A stretch of 64,000 bases of DNA from Brevibacillus laterosporus (GCA_007833815.1 CP033464.1:2784001-2848000), one strand, 5' to 3'. Positions 32,859 to 42,866 are shown, counted from the stretch's first letter. The notes: generated by a model not told the origin, from the letters alone. Made by a program: numbers and translations.

Positions 32859-34700
32859 ATGAAAGCAATACATAAGAAAAGCTTAGCTGTATGTGTAAGT
32901 TTAATGATCTGTTTTGTGGCGATAGGAGCCTATATAAAATCGCCTGAGATTATGGATTTTTTGTCTTCTTTACAATCGGAGTCTATATTCCATAACAATG
33001 GGACATCGGCAGATCCATTTCGTAAAGAAGAATTGTTACCGCCTGTCGTCAAAGAGCTTAATCCTTCCTATATGATTAACGCAACATTGTCGGCAGATAA
33101 GGCGGTAGTAGCAGGAACCGTTACCATGACTTTTGATAATCCACAGACGGACAAACTCTATCTGTATTATTACGGTTATAGCTGGAACAACAACAAAATT
33201 TCAACGATTCGCTGGCAAGGAAAAAGTATACCATTTAGCCGTCGTGACCCTGTCATTGTGCTGAACAACCCAGCTAAAGAAGAAGAACGTACCCAGCTAG
33301 AAGTAATTTTTGAAACACCGATCCCGCGAGAGCCGACCCGATTTGGTGTGCATGAAGGAATCTGGACTCTTACACACTGGTATCCTATGCTTGGAGCCAT
33401 GGATCAGCAAAAACGCTGGTACGAACCACCACAGGTCATTGGCTATGGGGATCCCTATATTTATCATTATGCAGATTATGATGTTACCATGGTGGCTCCT
33501 TCTACATTTGAATGGGTAACTTCATGGGGGAGAGGTAAGAAATCCAGTAAGGGAGAAGGACACTCTACCTACCATTTTACGGGTAAAAAGCTACTTAATT
33601 TCACGATGGTAGGTAGTCCGTTATATAAAGTAGAAACGGTTAAAATTTCTCCCAAGCTGACGTTAGATATTGCTTCGACGGATGTAGCCCATTTAGCTAC
33701 ATTAAAGGATATTGCGATACATGTACTACCTATCTATACCAAACTATTTGGAGAGCTTCCTTATCCCCGAATCGGTATAGCAGAGACAGGGAATCGAACA
33801 GTATATGCCATGGAATACGCCAATATGGCTATTATTGCTAAGCAAATGTTTACCGCTAATCAGGTTGAGCATTGGTTACCGCATGAGCTAGCGCATTTGT
33901 GGTGGTACAATTCTGTAGAAAATATTGAACCGTATACAGGCTGGATGGACGAAGGGCTAGTGGAGGCAAGTGTATCCTTTTATTATCGGGAACGCTTTGG
34001 AGAGAAAGCGGCAGCAAAAATAGTAGCTGAATACCAGGCAGATGCTAACAAGTTGGCAAAAGCTTATCCATATGGGAAACTCTCCAATCATCTGACTCAA
34101 TTTAAGAATTACTATGAATTTAATTGGACGTGGTACTCCAATGCTGCACTATTGTACGATCATTTACGAAAGCAGTTGGGAGATCAGTTGTTCTTTGACT
34201 TTTTAAAAAGAGTACAAAGTAATTACCACCATCAAGTCATTGGTCCTGAACATTTGGATCAAGCATTAGGCCAAACCTTACGAGCAGAAGCACAGTATTT
34301 TGTACCCAATGTCCATAAACAAAATCAACAAAGCTTTATCCCATTAGCTGCTGAGTATTATGTGGATATGGTTGTAGGCCAAACTCATTTTTATCCAGCT
34401 ACAAGGGCACGTATCCGTAATCAAGTTGTTTATCTGCCTCTACGAGAAACCTTGGAACAACTAGGGTTTAAGGTAACATCGAATCAAACCAACCGCACCA
34501 TTCGAGCAGAATCGAAGCGTAATGTAATTGTTTTCCATGAAAAATCAGATCGTTATGTATTAAATGGCATGGAGCAAAAAATGCCGGTTCCATTGTTAGA
34601 GTGGCACGCACGTAGCCTATTCCCTCTGGCTTTGCTGGACGAGGGATTGGGATATCATGTTACATATCAAGAGGAAAAAAGAAAAGTCACTATTCAATAA
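32859..34700 (+). CDS. membrane-anchored M1-type metallopeptidase with C-terminal copper-amine-oxidase-N-like domain
   Basis: 613 residues. A signal anchor (about 8-24) is followed by an M1 N-terminal beta domain. Catalytic HELAH is at 342-346 and the third zinc ligand Glu at 365 in GWMDEGLVEAS, spacing HExxH-x18-E as in M1 peptidases. The GAMEN exopeptidase motif appears as YAMEYANM. Residues about 500-613 (VVYLPLRETLEQLGFKVTSN, and RNVIVFHEKSDRYVLNGMEQ) match the stalk-like copper amine oxidase N-terminal domain common in Paenibacillus/Brevibacillus surface proteins. It is probably an extracellular peptidase on the cell envelope. The next gene, aroK, starts 21 bases downstream. Confidence 0.88.
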   Translation: MKAIHKKSLAVCVSLMICFVAIGAYIKSPEIMDFLSSLQSESIFHNNGTSADPFRKEELLPPVVKELNPSYMINATLSADKAVVAGTVTMTFDNPQTDKLYLYYYGYSWNNNKISTIRWQGKSIPFSRRDPVIVLNNPAKEEERTQLEVIFETPIPREPTRFGVHEGIWTLTHWYPMLGAMDQQKRWYEPPQVIGYGDPYIYHYADYDVTMVAPSTFEWVTSWGRGKKSSKGEGHSTYHFTGKKLLNFTMVGSPLYKVETVKISPKLTLDIASTDVAHLATLKDIAIHVLPIYTKLFGELPYPRIGIAETGNRTVYAMEYANMAIIAKQMFTANQVEHWLPHELAHLWWYNSVENIEPYTGWMDEGLVEASVSFYYRERFGEKAAAKIVAEYQADANKLAKAYPYGKLSNHLTQFKNYYEFNWTWYSNAALLYDHLRKQLGDQLFFDFLKRVQSNYHHQVIGPEHLDQALGQTLRAEAQYFVPNVHKQNQQSFIPLAAEYYVDMVVGQTHFYPATRARIRNQVVYLPLRETLEQLGFKVTSNQTNRTIRAESKRNVIVFHEKSDRYVLNGMEQKMPVPLLEWHARSLFPLALLDEGLGYHVTYQEEKRKVTIQ

Positions 34701-34721
34701 TAATGGCGGAGGAAATACACC

Positions 34722-35219
34722 ATGCAACAGACCAACATCATTCTCATTGGCTTTATGGGCACAGGTAAGTCAACAGTAGGTGAACAGTTAGCACAACGTC
34801 TAAACTATGAGCGATGTGACCTCGACGAAGAGATCGTCAAAACAGCTGGGAAAAGCATTTCGCAAATCTTTGCTGAAGATGGCGAAGAGATGTTTAGACA
34901 GTGGGAAACCGATGTATTACTCCGATTGGTGGACGGGAATCGTCGAGTGATTATCACAGGTGGAGGGGCTGTGTTACGGCCTGGGAACGTTCAGGTAATG
35001 CTCCAACATGGCAAGGTTGTAGCACTTACTGCTGATGAACAAGAGATTATACGCCGGGTTGAGCGAGATCAGGATAGACCACTTCTTCAAGGGAATGTTA
35101 GAGAAAAGGTGCGGGGACTGTTACAGGCACGGGCAGGAGCATACGATTTTGCGCCCGTTCAAGTAGATACAACAGGGAAAACGATAGAAGAAATTGTCGA
35201 TGAAATAAAGAACGCGTAA
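34722..35219 (+). CDS. aroK: shikimate kinase
   Basis: 165 residues, ATG at 34722 with GGAGG upstream. Walker A GFMGTGKST is at residues 10-18; DLDEEIVKTAGKSISQIFAE holds the shikimate-binding Asp; GEEMFRQWE gives the conserved F-R-x-x-E, and ITGGGAV the GGG loop. RDQDRPLLQG is the lid with its Arg. The enzyme phosphorylates shikimate at O3 in the aromatic amino acid pathway. It forms a compact run with yqzE and the UPF0180 gene. Confidence 0.97.
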   Translation: MQQTNIILIGFMGTGKSTVGEQLAQRLNYERCDLDEEIVKTAGKSISQIFAEDGEEMFRQWETDVLLRLVDGNRRVIITGGGAVLRPGNVQVMLQHGKVVALTADEQEIIRRVERDQDRPLLQGNVREKVRGLLQARAGAYDFAPVQVDTTGKTIEEIVDEIKNA

Positions 35220-35270
35220 CGATTGAAATTGCCCTTCTTCGGTAAAACTAAAGCCAAGGAGGGATGCGCG

Positions 35271-35435
35271 ATGTCATCACAAGAATACGTAAAGTACATG
35301 ACCAAGCGCTTTGTGCAGTATTTGGAGACACCAAAGGAAGAACGTCGACGTCAACGTGAAATGCCACGTGAACCCTGGTCCTCGAAATGGTTTGGCGCAA
35401 TCCCGATGTCCATCAAGCTATTGTTTAAAAAATAA
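35271..35435 (+). CDS. yqzE: YqzE family protein
   Basis: 54 residues from the ATG at 35271, with AAGGAGGG upstream; the frame is open from 35223 but only this part is conserved. YVKYMTKRFVQYLETPKEER and SSKWFGAIPMSIKLLFKK match B. subtilis YqzE, a small basic protein near the comG operon and aroK. A C-terminal hydrophobic patch could touch the membrane. Function unknown. Confidence 0.92.
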   Translation: MSSQEYVKYMTKRFVQYLETPKEERRRQREMPREPWSSKWFGAIPMSIKLLFKK

Positions 35436-35450
35436 CATCTGGGGGTTCCT

Positions 35451-35711
35451 ATGCCAAAAGTAGCTGTAGAAAAATCGTTATCCCATGTGAGCACGATGTT
35501 GCGTCGTAACGGATTTGATGTGGTCGAATTAGGGAATTGGCAACAGATGGTAGATGCTGTGGTCATTACAGGCATGGATGAAAACTTGATTGGAGATCAG
35601 TCCAAAAGCATTGCTGGAGCACCAGTAATCAATGCGGAGGGCATGACGCTAGATCAAATTTTTCATCAGGTAAATGAGCGATGCTCGCCTGCTGACAATG
35701 GTTTTCGTTGA
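35451..35711 (+). CDS. UPF0180 (YkuS) family protein
   Basis: 86 residues, ATG at 35451 after GGGGG. VAVEKSLSHVSTMLRRNGFD, VVITGMDENLIGDQSKSIAG and APVINAEGMTLDQIFHQVNE are the hallmark segments of the UPF0180 family (B. subtilis YkuS, about 80 residues). Function unknown. Likely co-transcribed with yqzE, 15 bases upstream. A terminator follows. Confidence 0.92.
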   Translation: MPKVAVEKSLSHVSTMLRRNGFDVVELGNWQQMVDAVVITGMDENLIGDQSKSIAGAPVINAEGMTLDQIFHQVNERCSPADNGFR

Positions 35712-35720
35712 ATAAAAGGA

Positions 35721-35775
35721 AAAACGGTGGTATTCTCCAAAATGTCAAAGGAGATAGCCACCGTTTTGTTGTTTT
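35721..35775. terminator. strong bidirectional terminator
   Basis: AAAACGGTGG (35721-35730) pairs with CCACCGTTTT (35758-35767), extended inside by TCTCC/GGAGA, then GTTGTTTTTTT. Confidence 0.85.
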
Positions 35776-35779
35776 TTTC

Positions 35780-36649
35780 CTAAAAAGTACTGGGCTGTGA
35801 GGTGTGTACGATACTGCCCACTTGTTCAATGTATGAGTAAGGTAAGAAACGCAATCCAGAGTCCCAGACACCTATGTAAGGCTCATTATCCCAGACATGA
35901 ACGGTTCCAATGGTAAAGGGGGCCATCACTTCTTTCTCGAACAGATCGGCTGTAATAACAATAGGCTCGTTCGTTTTTTGCTTGAGTAAGTAGGTAAGTT
36001 CCTGTGTCCGGGTAGTGGGACGATTTACTCTTGCTGTTAACCAATCAATGCGGGAAAAAGGGTCAGCTTCCGTAGACAGGATTGTTCGACTCAAGGTTAA
36101 TTGAGCTTCTTTGTTCACCAGCTTCTGACCAGCTAAACGTTGCATAACAGAAGGATCAGGCTTCAGACGAGCAGGGAACTTTTCGCCAGATTTAGCGTCG
36201 ATGTATTCATGTGAATCTTTTAGGGGAATGCGCCAAAACGATGTAAAACCATCATAATATAACTCCGCGCTCGCATCTTTTGGGGCCAATTTTTTATCAA
36301 ACAACGTATATTCGCCAAGCCCATATTCCATCAGTACAAATTCAGGAGTGACTTTGCTTGCTGACTCCTGTGACTCTGCGACGACCATATAACCAAGTGG
36401 TTTTCCTTTGTCTTTCATTGTTACCAACCATTCATGTAAACCAGGACCTAATGTTTGTATCTCGATGGTAGCATGTTTCCAGGTTTTGAACTGACTATCT
36501 TTTTCTTCCAATTTTTTCATCCATGTCTGTATGTGTTGAGTAAAAGATGTAGTCCATGGACCTTCTTGGGCAGCATGAGCTTGAGAAGAGGGAAGCGAGA
36601 ATAGGAGGAGCAACAACAAGAATCGGCTCGCTAGTGAACGTAGTTTCAT
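35780..36649 (-). CDS. secreted protein of unknown function
   Basis: 289 residues from the ATG at 36649; the frame is open to 36697 and an ATG at 36682-36664 region is also possible. A strong signal peptide (RSLASRFLLLLLLFSLPSSQ, cut after AHA) predicts export. The mature protein alternates beta strands and polar turns (HATIEIQTLGPGLHEWLVTM, APFTIGTVHVWDNEPYIGVW) with no known catalytic motif. It lies next to yqhG on the same strand. Conserved in Brevibacillus as far as I can judge; no family name. Confidence 0.75.
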   Translation of the reverse strand: MKLRSLASRFLLLLLLFSLPSSQAHAAQEGPWTTSFTQHIQTWMKKLEEKDSQFKTWKHATIEIQTLGPGLHEWLVTMKDKGKPLGYMVVAESQESASKVTPEFVLMEYGLGEYTLFDKKLAPKDASAELYYDGFTSFWRIPLKDSHEYIDAKSGEKFPARLKPDPSVMQRLAGQKLVNKEAQLTLSRTILSTEADPFSRIDWLTARVNRPTTRTQELTYLLKQKTNEPIVITADLFEKEVMAPFTIGTVHVWDNEPYIGVWDSGLRFLPYSYIEQVGSIVHTSQPSTF

Positions 36650-36808
36650 ACACAGAGACACCATCCCTTCGTAAGGTACGTTACCTATTGTAACCAAATG
36701 TCACCAAAAGATTTGTTGGTTGCTGTCAGCGCGTCCCCATTTTTCTTCGCTGTTGTTTTACAAATTTCTGCGCTATGTAGAATCAGGTCTAATGGAGTGA
36801 ATGAAAGG

Positions 36809-38008
36809 TTAGATTGGCGGTAAATTGAACAAATAAAACAAGCCACCGTTAATTAGCTTAACTTCAACACGTGGTTCATGCTGCCAACGCAATTCACTCA
36901 TTCGTCGTTCTTTCTCTTCCTCTACACTACTTGCTTTCCATTCTCCTTGGTCTATTTGCTCTTTTGGTGTTTCTGCAATGCCATTTAATCGTAAAAAATC
37001 AAGAATTCTCCCGCCACTTTCCACATGTTCCTCAACTGTTGTCGGTGGTGATGGCGGAAGTGCTACAGGAATGGATGCATCAGCCAATGGTGCCGGGCGG
37101 TTTACAGAGAGCAAATGCCCTAGTGCAGAAGTGGAACCAGACAAAGTAGGGTCAGAATTTGCGGTTGGTTTCATTTGTTCAATACCAATAAATTGGCTGT
37201 CTACATGGGAAGAAGAGTTCACAATTTCATTGGAATTGTCTGTAGGATACTCTAGCTCGTCTTCTTTCTCAGTAGCCTTTGTAGAAACGTTAGCCTTTTC
37301 TTCTTCTAGTGCCACATGCTTGTAATACTCCTCTAATATATCTAACTCTTCTTGAAGGCGTAAGCGAGCTTGGTCTGCCCAATCATGATCTTCTCCCTCC
37401 AAGAAATGGTACACTTCACTTTTTGCCATTTCAATCGCTTGGGGAATGTCCAAACGGCGATCCAAGGTATAAAAATAATCAGGTATAGCGGGTGTAAGTT
37501 GCAGACGCATGAGAAACGGATAAAAATCTTGTACAACCCGCGCTTGATGTAGATTTATCCCGAGAGAGAGGAGGAAATCCCGTTTTTTGTCACAGATAAA
37601 AGAAACTTTAATATTTAGGTGGAGCCAAGGAGTTAACGGTGTCGAGCGACGTGTCGACATACTTGTTTTTTGTAAAATACCCTTGGGAGTTTCGTACATA
37701 CAGACAAAGCGACCATGTTTATAGGTAGATTCAAAGATTTGTTGCAAACGCTTCGAACCAAAATGAATATGCTCAGCCCGTAGTTCTTTTGGAATATCGG
37801 TCTGAGGAAAGAAAAGGGTTAGGTGAAGCGGCTGAGGGACAATATTCATTTTCTCCACCCAAGACCAGTAAAAAGGGCGATTGCCGATATCCTTATCTAC
37901 GTCTTCGGGAAGTTTTACAGTAACATAGTCGGGATGATTTTCAACCACGTGCGACTGAAAGGCAGCAAAATACTTTTCTACGAATTCTCTTACTTCCGTT
38001 TGTTGCAT
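36809..38008 (-). CDS. yqhG: YqhG family protein with an extra low-complexity linker
   Basis: 399 residues from the ATG at 38008 with AAAGGAAG upstream; a longer open frame to 38149 overlaps yqhH. DKDIGNRPFYWSWVEKMNIV, HFGSKRLQQIFESTYKHGRF, TPLTPWLHLNIKVSFICDKK and the C-terminal EPRVEVKLINGGLFYL match B. subtilis YqhG. B. subtilis YqhG is about 260 residues; the excess is a Ser/Pro/Glu/Thr-rich insertion at about 250-350 (SSHVDSQFIGIEQMKPTANS and PPSPPTTVEEHVESG). Function unknown, but it is always near yqhH and gcvT. Confidence 0.9.
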   Translation of the reverse strand: MQQTEVREFVEKYFAAFQSHVVENHPDYVTVKLPEDVDKDIGNRPFYWSWVEKMNIVPQPLHLTLFFPQTDIPKELRAEHIHFGSKRLQQIFESTYKHGRFVCMYETPKGILQKTSMSTRRSTPLTPWLHLNIKVSFICDKKRDFLLSLGINLHQARVVQDFYPFLMRLQLTPAIPDYFYTLDRRLDIPQAIEMAKSEVYHFLEGEDHDWADQARLRLQEELDILEEYYKHVALEEEKANVSTKATEKEDELEYPTDNSNEIVNSSSHVDSQFIGIEQMKPTANSDPTLSGSTSALGHLLSVNRPAPLADASIPVALPPSPPTTVEEHVESGGRILDFLRLNGIAETPKEQIDQGEWKASSVEEEKERRMSELRWQHEPRVEVKLINGGLFYLFNLPPI

Positions 38009-38078
38009 GAGAGGAACTTCCTTTCTCAGGTAAGGATTAAGGTGTGAGAATTTCCTGTACCACTGATTGCAAAGGTGC

Positions 38079-39785
38079 TTATGATTGAGGAAGTGATTGT
38101 GGTTGGTTTTGCAACTCTCTCGTACCCTGACGTAGAGAGCGAAGAACACTCCCCATGTTATCCATCTTTAGTGCTATTTCTTTGTTAGAGCGAGAATCCA
38201 TGATGATTTCTACGAGGCTTTGCTCTAAAGACTTTGTTAAAGCAAGTCGTTCTACGATATCATCTAGCTCACCAATAACCATTTCAAATAAATCAATTTT
38301 TTCATAGAGCAAGCGCAGAATATGTTCTTCTATCGTATCTGTGGTAGATAAGTTATAAATGAACACATCTTTTTTTTGACCGAGACGGTGTACACGTCCG
38401 ATTCGTTGTTCAATGCGCATCGGATTCCATGGCATATCATAGTTGATGACGTGATTGCAAAATTGTAAGTTAATTCCTTCTCCACCAGCCTCAGTCGCGA
38501 TGAGTACCTGTGCACGATTTTGAAATAGATCGGTCATCCAGTCTTTTTTACTACGCTTAAAACCACCCCGAAATGGTACGGATGTAATACCGTTCTCGCT
38601 TAAATATTTTTGTAGATAGTTTTGCGTGGCACGATATTCTGTAAATATGATCACTTTGTCGTTGATTTGTTTTAGCAACTCTACGGTTTTTGCCGCTTTA
38701 GAATGTGTCTCAATTTGTTTAATCATATCCACTAGGCGCATGATTTCCGCACGTTTAGGAGAGTCCTCAGGAGCTTTTTGATGCATATGATATAACGTCA
38801 TAAAGGCAGCTTCACGACTGGAGCATACCTCTCGCTGTAACGTTAATAGGGCAAGGGCATTGACCTTACCTGTCTCCTGCTGGTATCTCTCCTTGACGAA
38901 TTGAGTCACACCATCATAGAGCGCACGTTCCTCAGGAGACAAATCAATGGGGATGGACTGAACACGCCGTGAAGTAAAATGGACGCCCCCGTCACTGCGA
39001 CGATTACGGATCATGATTTTTTTGATTTCCTTTTGCAATTGACCGCTGTTCTTAGCCTGACGCTTGCCATTTACATAAGTGGATGAGAAAGACTGCGTAT
39101 GACCTAAATGACCAGGACGCAGTAAGTTAATCAAATTGTAAAGCTCATCCATCTCATTTTGAATAGGGGTTGCTGTCAACAAGAGACAATATTTTTTCTT
39201 GATCTCTTTAACGAACTGATAGTTTTTGGTTCGTTTGTTTTTTAGCTTGTGTGCTTCATCAATGATTAACATATCGTAATCAATATCTAGGACATGGCGG
39301 CGATGCGGGTCTCGTTTAGCTGTATCAATCGAGGCGACAATTACATCGTATTGGCGCCACATGTACTCCTTCTTCTGCGGCATAGCAGGAATGCCAAATT
39401 TCTGATTAAGCTCTTTGGTCCATTGAATTACGAGAGAGGCGGGCACAAGGATCAGAATTTTTTTGGCTAAACCGCGCACCATGTACTCTTTCATAATAAG
39501 TCCTGCTTCAATTGTCTTGCCCAGCCCCACTTCATCTGCCAGGATAGCTCGACCTCTCATCTGATTTAAGACGCGATTGGCGGTTTGGATTTGATGGGGA
39601 AATGGTTCAACGTAAGGTAGATATTTTAAACATTGAAGCTGGTCAAAATCGGTTACCACCATTGCTTCCTCAGCCTGTAATGCGAGCTGAAACAACTCCC
39701 ATTTATTCCATGGCCCATCCTGTTGAATTAATTCTTCCAATGGAGCGGCCCAGCTCGTATCAAAAGAAAGTGAGAAATTCGTCAT
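38079..39785 (-). CDS. yqhH: SNF2-family helicase YqhH
   Basis: 568 residues. Motif I is ADEVGLGKTIEAGLIMKEYM, motif II DEAH in MLIIDEAHKLKNKRTKN, motif III LTATPIQN, and motifs V-VI ATEAGGEGINLQFCNHVINY and WNPMRIEQRIGRVHRLGQKK. It is therefore a Swi2/Snf2 ATPase with both RecA lobes and no DNA-binding accessory domain; substrate nucleoprotein unknown. The order yqhG-yqhH divergent from gcvT is the same as in B. subtilis. It overlaps the non-coding start of yqhG by none and shares about 200 bases of divergent promoter region with the glycine operon. Confidence 0.95.
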   Translation of the reverse strand: MTNFSLSFDTSWAAPLEELIQQDGPWNKWELFQLALQAEEAMVVTDFDQLQCLKYLPYVEPFPHQIQTANRVLNQMRGRAILADEVGLGKTIEAGLIMKEYMVRGLAKKILILVPASLVIQWTKELNQKFGIPAMPQKKEYMWRQYDVIVASIDTAKRDPHRRHVLDIDYDMLIIDEAHKLKNKRTKNYQFVKEIKKKYCLLLTATPIQNEMDELYNLINLLRPGHLGHTQSFSSTYVNGKRQAKNSGQLQKEIKKIMIRNRRSDGGVHFTSRRVQSIPIDLSPEERALYDGVTQFVKERYQQETGKVNALALLTLQREVCSSREAAFMTLYHMHQKAPEDSPKRAEIMRLVDMIKQIETHSKAAKTVELLKQINDKVIIFTEYRATQNYLQKYLSENGITSVPFRGGFKRSKKDWMTDLFQNRAQVLIATEAGGEGINLQFCNHVINYDMPWNPMRIEQRIGRVHRLGQKKDVFIYNLSTTDTIEEHILRLLYEKIDLFEMVIGELDDIVERLALTKSLEQSLVEIIMDSRSNKEIALKMDNMGSVLRSLRQGTRELQNQPQSLPQS

Positions 39786-40009
39786 AAATGGGTAATTCCC
39801 TTCTTTATGTAGTAGATAATAGAGTTTATTCTATTTAAAAACGAACATTTATGTATAAAACGCATTTTAATGTTAATAAATAATTGCTGGTTTGCAAATT
39901 TCTGTTTTCTTCTTTCCAAAGTCATGTTAGGATAAAGAAGGAAAGCAGGAAGATACGTTATAGTATGCGTTTCTTTCATAGATTTTATGTATAATAACCC
40001 TTCTTTTGC

Positions 40010-40205
40010 GAATGAAGGTAGTAGGGAGAGACTGCAAGTATCATCTGTGCAGCGCCGAAGGAGCAAACCAGAAATGGTGAATCTCTCAGGCAAAAGAACC
40101 TCTACTGGACGCACCTCTGGAGAGAGCTTTTTTCATAGAAGCCACCAAAGGGGAAACCTGCTTATTGGCAGGGTAACTCTCAGGTACCGGGACAGAGAAC
40201 TTGGA
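40010..40205 (+). ncRNA. tandem glycine riboswitch (gcvT leader)
   Basis: Two aptamers follow each other. The first contains GGGAGAGACTGC, GCGCCGAAGGAGCAAACC, AATCTCTCAGGCAAAAG and GGACGCACCTCTGGAGAG (to about 40132). The second contains GCCACCAAAGGGGAAACC and AACTCTCAGGTACCGGGACAG (to about 40196). All are signature blocks of the gcvT glycine riboswitch. The end of aptamer 2 overlaps the 5' arm of a terminator, so glycine binding should prevent termination and switch the operon on. Confidence 0.95.
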
Positions 40206-40254
40206 GAGCGGGCGCTTATTTGCGTTGGCTGTCACAGGTTCGCTGTCTTTTTTT
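40191..40254 (+). terminator. riboswitch-controlled terminator of the gcv operon
   Basis: GACAGAGAACTTG (40191-40203) pairs with CAGGTTCGCTGTC (40235-40247) with one mismatch, then seven Ts. Its 5' arm is the closing strand of glycine aptamer 2, giving mutually exclusive folds. Confidence 0.85.
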
Positions 40255-40370
40255 GTACTATCAGAAACAATAAATATTTTATGGACGATAGTATAGTGCA
40301 GCTTAAAACTCTGCCGGCGCCAAGTTTACTTTACGTGAAAAACAAAGAGACGAAGAAAGCGAGTGGTTAC

Positions 40371-41474
40371 ATGTCAGAGTTGAAGCAAACGCCATTGTAT
40401 CCTATCTATGCTACATACGGAGCCAAAACCATTGATTTTGGCGGCTGGGACTTACCTGTTCAGTTTAGTAGCATTACGCTAGAACACGAAGCGGTTCGTA
40501 CTAAAGCAGGGCTATTTGATGTATCCCACATGGGTGAAGTGGAAGTAAAAGGGGAAGGTGCCCTGTATTACTTGCAACGCTTGACTACGAATGATGTATC
40601 TAAATTAGAAGATGGTCAGGCTCAATATGCGGCAATGTGTTATCCAGATGGAGGTACTGTTGATGATCTGATCATTTATAAAAGACAAGATAATGATTAC
40701 TTGCTGGTCATTAATGCTGGCAATATTGATAAAGATTTTGCGTGGATGCAGGAAAATCTAACGGAGAATGTCACCATTGAAAATATCTCTCCACAGATGG
40801 CTCAACTTGCGATTCAAGGTCCGCTTGCTGAAAATATCTTGCAGAAACTAACGGATACGGACCTGCAAGAGATCGGCTTTTTCCAGTTTAAAGAAAACGT
40901 TTCCATTGACGGTGTTAACGCGTTGGTATCTCGTAGTGGTTATACCGGAGAAGATGGTTTTGAATTGTATGTAGATCAAGCAGATGCCATTGTCCTATGG
41001 GAAAAATTATTGGTGAGTGGCAAAGACGATGGTCTGGTGCCATGCGGGTTAGGTGCGCGTGATACCCTGCGCTTTGAAGCCAAGCTACCGTTATATGGTC
41101 AAGAGCTATCAAAAGAAATTACTCCAATCGAGGCAGGCATTGGTTTTGCTGTAAAGGTAGATAAAGACGTGCCTAGCATTGGACATGATGTATTATTGGA
41201 ACAGAAAACAAACGGAGCACCTCGCAAGCTGGTTGGAATAGAAATGGTTGATCGCGGTATTCCTCGTACTCATTATCCAGTATTTATTGGGGATGAACAG
41301 ATCGGGGAGGTTACTACTGGAACACAATCGCCTACCTTAAAAAAGAATGTAGGGCTAGCATTGATCCAAACAGCTCACGCCATTCTTGACAAAGAGGTAG
41401 AAGTAGAGATTCGTGGCAAACGTCTGCGTGCGAAAATTATTGCTACTCCATTTTATAAACGGCCTAAAAAGTAA
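40371..41474 (+). CDS. gcvT: glycine cleavage system T protein (aminomethyltransferase)
   Basis: 367 residues from the ATG at 40371; an open frame reaching 39987 runs through the riboswitch and is not coding. [55 protein letters not shown] and [20 protein letters not shown] are typical GcvT motifs, with the Asp of [10 protein letters not shown] near the active site. It transfers the methylene group from the H-protein aminomethyl arm to tetrahydrofolate, releasing ammonia. Followed by gcvPA and gcvPB. Confidence 0.97.
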   Translation: MSELKQTPLYPIYATYGAKTIDFGGWDLPVQFSSITLEHEAVRTKAGLFDVSHMGEVEVKGEGALYYLQRLTTNDVSKLEDGQAQYAAMCYPDGGTVDDLIIYKRQDNDYLLVINAGNIDKDFAWMQENLTENVTIENISPQMAQLAIQGPLAENILQKLTDTDLQEIGFFQFKENVSIDGVNALVSRSGYTGEDGFELYVDQADAIVLWEKLLVSGKDDGLVPCGLGARDTLRFEAKLPLYGQELSKEITPIEAGIGFAVKVDKDVPSIGHDVLLEQKTNGAPRKLVGIEMVDRGIPRTHYPVFIGDEQIGEVTTGTQSPTLKKNVGLALIQTAHAILDKEVEVEIRGKRLRAKIIATPFYKRPKK

Positions 41475-41510
41475 GGAAATCGAGAAGTTAAATCAGAGGG
41501 GGAGCCATCC

Positions 41511-42866
41511 GTGACATATCGTTATCTACCAACAACGGAACAAGATAAGAAAGAGATGCTGGAATTTCTGGGTGTTTCCAGCGTGGATGAATTGTTTTCC
41601 GATATACCTGAAGAAGTACGTTTTCCAAGAGAACTAGCAATAGACGAAGCACTATCTGAACCAGACCTTGTGAAATTCATGGGAGGATTGGCTTCTAAAA
41701 ATGCTAACTTCACAACTCACGTAAACTTTTTAGGAGCTGGCGTGTATCAGCATTATGCACCGAGCACCGTTAACCATATGTTATTACGCGGTGAGTTTTT
41801 TACCGCTTATACCCCGTACCAACCCGAGATCAGCCAAGGTGAACTACAAGCAATATTTGAGTTTCAAACGATGGTTTGTGAACTCACAGGCATGGAAGTA
41901 GCCAACTCCTCTATGTATGACGGGTACACGTCCATGGCGGAAGCGGCAATGATGGCGGCTGGTCACAAAGGCAAGCCCCGCGTGATTATCTCCAAGACAG
42001 TACATCCTGAGACACGCGCTGTACTAGATACCTATGCGTATGGTCAGCAAGTAGAGGTAGTAGAAGTAGACTTCACTCAAGAGGGGATCACCGATTTAAC
42101 GCAACTTCAGGCTGCTTTAGAGGTTGAAACAGCGGCTGTACTGGTTCAATATCCAAACTTTTTTGGTAGCGTAGAAGATTTACGTGCGATTGAACAGCTC
42201 ACTCATGAAAAAGGTGCCCTTCTAATCGTATCTTCCAACCCGGTAGCACTTGGCTTATTGGAAGCGCCAGGAAAATTGGGCGCAGACATCGTGGTCGGAG
42301 ATATGCAACCGTTTGGAATTCCTGTTTCTTTTGGAGGACCTCACTGCGGATATTTCGCTACGACTTCAAAATTAATGCGTAAAATGCCAGGACGCATCGT
42401 GGGTCAGACCAAGGATGAAGATGGTAAACGCGGTTTTGTCCTTACCCTTCAAGCACGAGAACAACATATTCGCCGCGAAAAAGCGACTTCCAATATTTGC
42501 TCCAATCAAGCGTTGCTAGCGTTGGCGTCTTCCATTGCCTTAACTGGACTGGGGAAGCAAGGTGTGCAAGAAATGTCCCGAATGAACCTGCATAAAGCAC
42601 ATTATGCGAAACAGGTGCTATGTCAGTTAAATGGTGTGCAAGATGTATTCACAGCTCCATTTTTTAATGAATTCGTTGTCAAGTTACCAGTAGCGGTAGC
42701 TGATGTGAATCGTACCTTATTAGAAAAAGGCATCATTGGCGGTTATGATCTGGGTCTCGCTTATCCAGAGCTTGCCAACCATATGCTGATCGCCGTGACA
42801 GAGTTAAGAACCAAAGCGGAAATTGATCAGTTGGCAAAAGAAATGGAGGCGATTCTACATGCGTAA
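41511..42866 (+). CDS. gcvPA: glycine dehydrogenase (decarboxylating) subunit 1
   Basis: 451 residues from a GTG at 41511 behind [39 protein letters not shown]-type motif (here [20 protein letters not shown]), [16 protein letters not shown] and [20 protein letters not shown] mark the N-terminal half of split P-protein. With gcvPB it decarboxylates glycine using PLP and passes the aminomethyl group to lipoyl-GcvH. It overlaps gcvPB by eight bases, indicating coupled translation. Confidence 0.97.
   Translation: MTYRYLPTTEQDKKEMLEFLGVSSVDELFSDIPEEVRFPRELAIDEALSEPDLVKFMGGLASKNANFTTHVNFLGAGVYQHYAPSTVNHMLLRGEFFTAYTPYQPEISQGELQAIFEFQTMVCELTGMEVANSSMYDGYTSMAEAAMMAAGHKGKPRVIISKTVHPETRAVLDTYAYGQQVEVVEVDFTQEGITDLTQLQAALEVETAAVLVQYPNFFGSVEDLRAIEQLTHEKGALLIVSSNPVALGLLEAPGKLGADIVVGDMQPFGIPVSFGGPHCGYFATTSKLMRKMPGRIVGQTKDEDGKRGFVLTLQAREQHIRREKATSNICSNQALLALASSIALTGLGKQGVQEMSRMNLHKAHYAKQVLCQLNGVQDVFTAPFFNEFVVKLPVAVADVNRTLLEKGIIGGYDLGLAYPELANHMLIAVTELRTKAEIDQLAKEMEAILHA

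Noticed and set aside
36978-37325. Plus-strand frame within yqhG
   Set aside because: Shadow of the low-complexity yqhG linker; no start signals.
39987-40370. Open frame continuing upstream of gcvT
   Set aside because: It runs through the two glycine aptamers and the terminator; homology starts at the Met at 40371.
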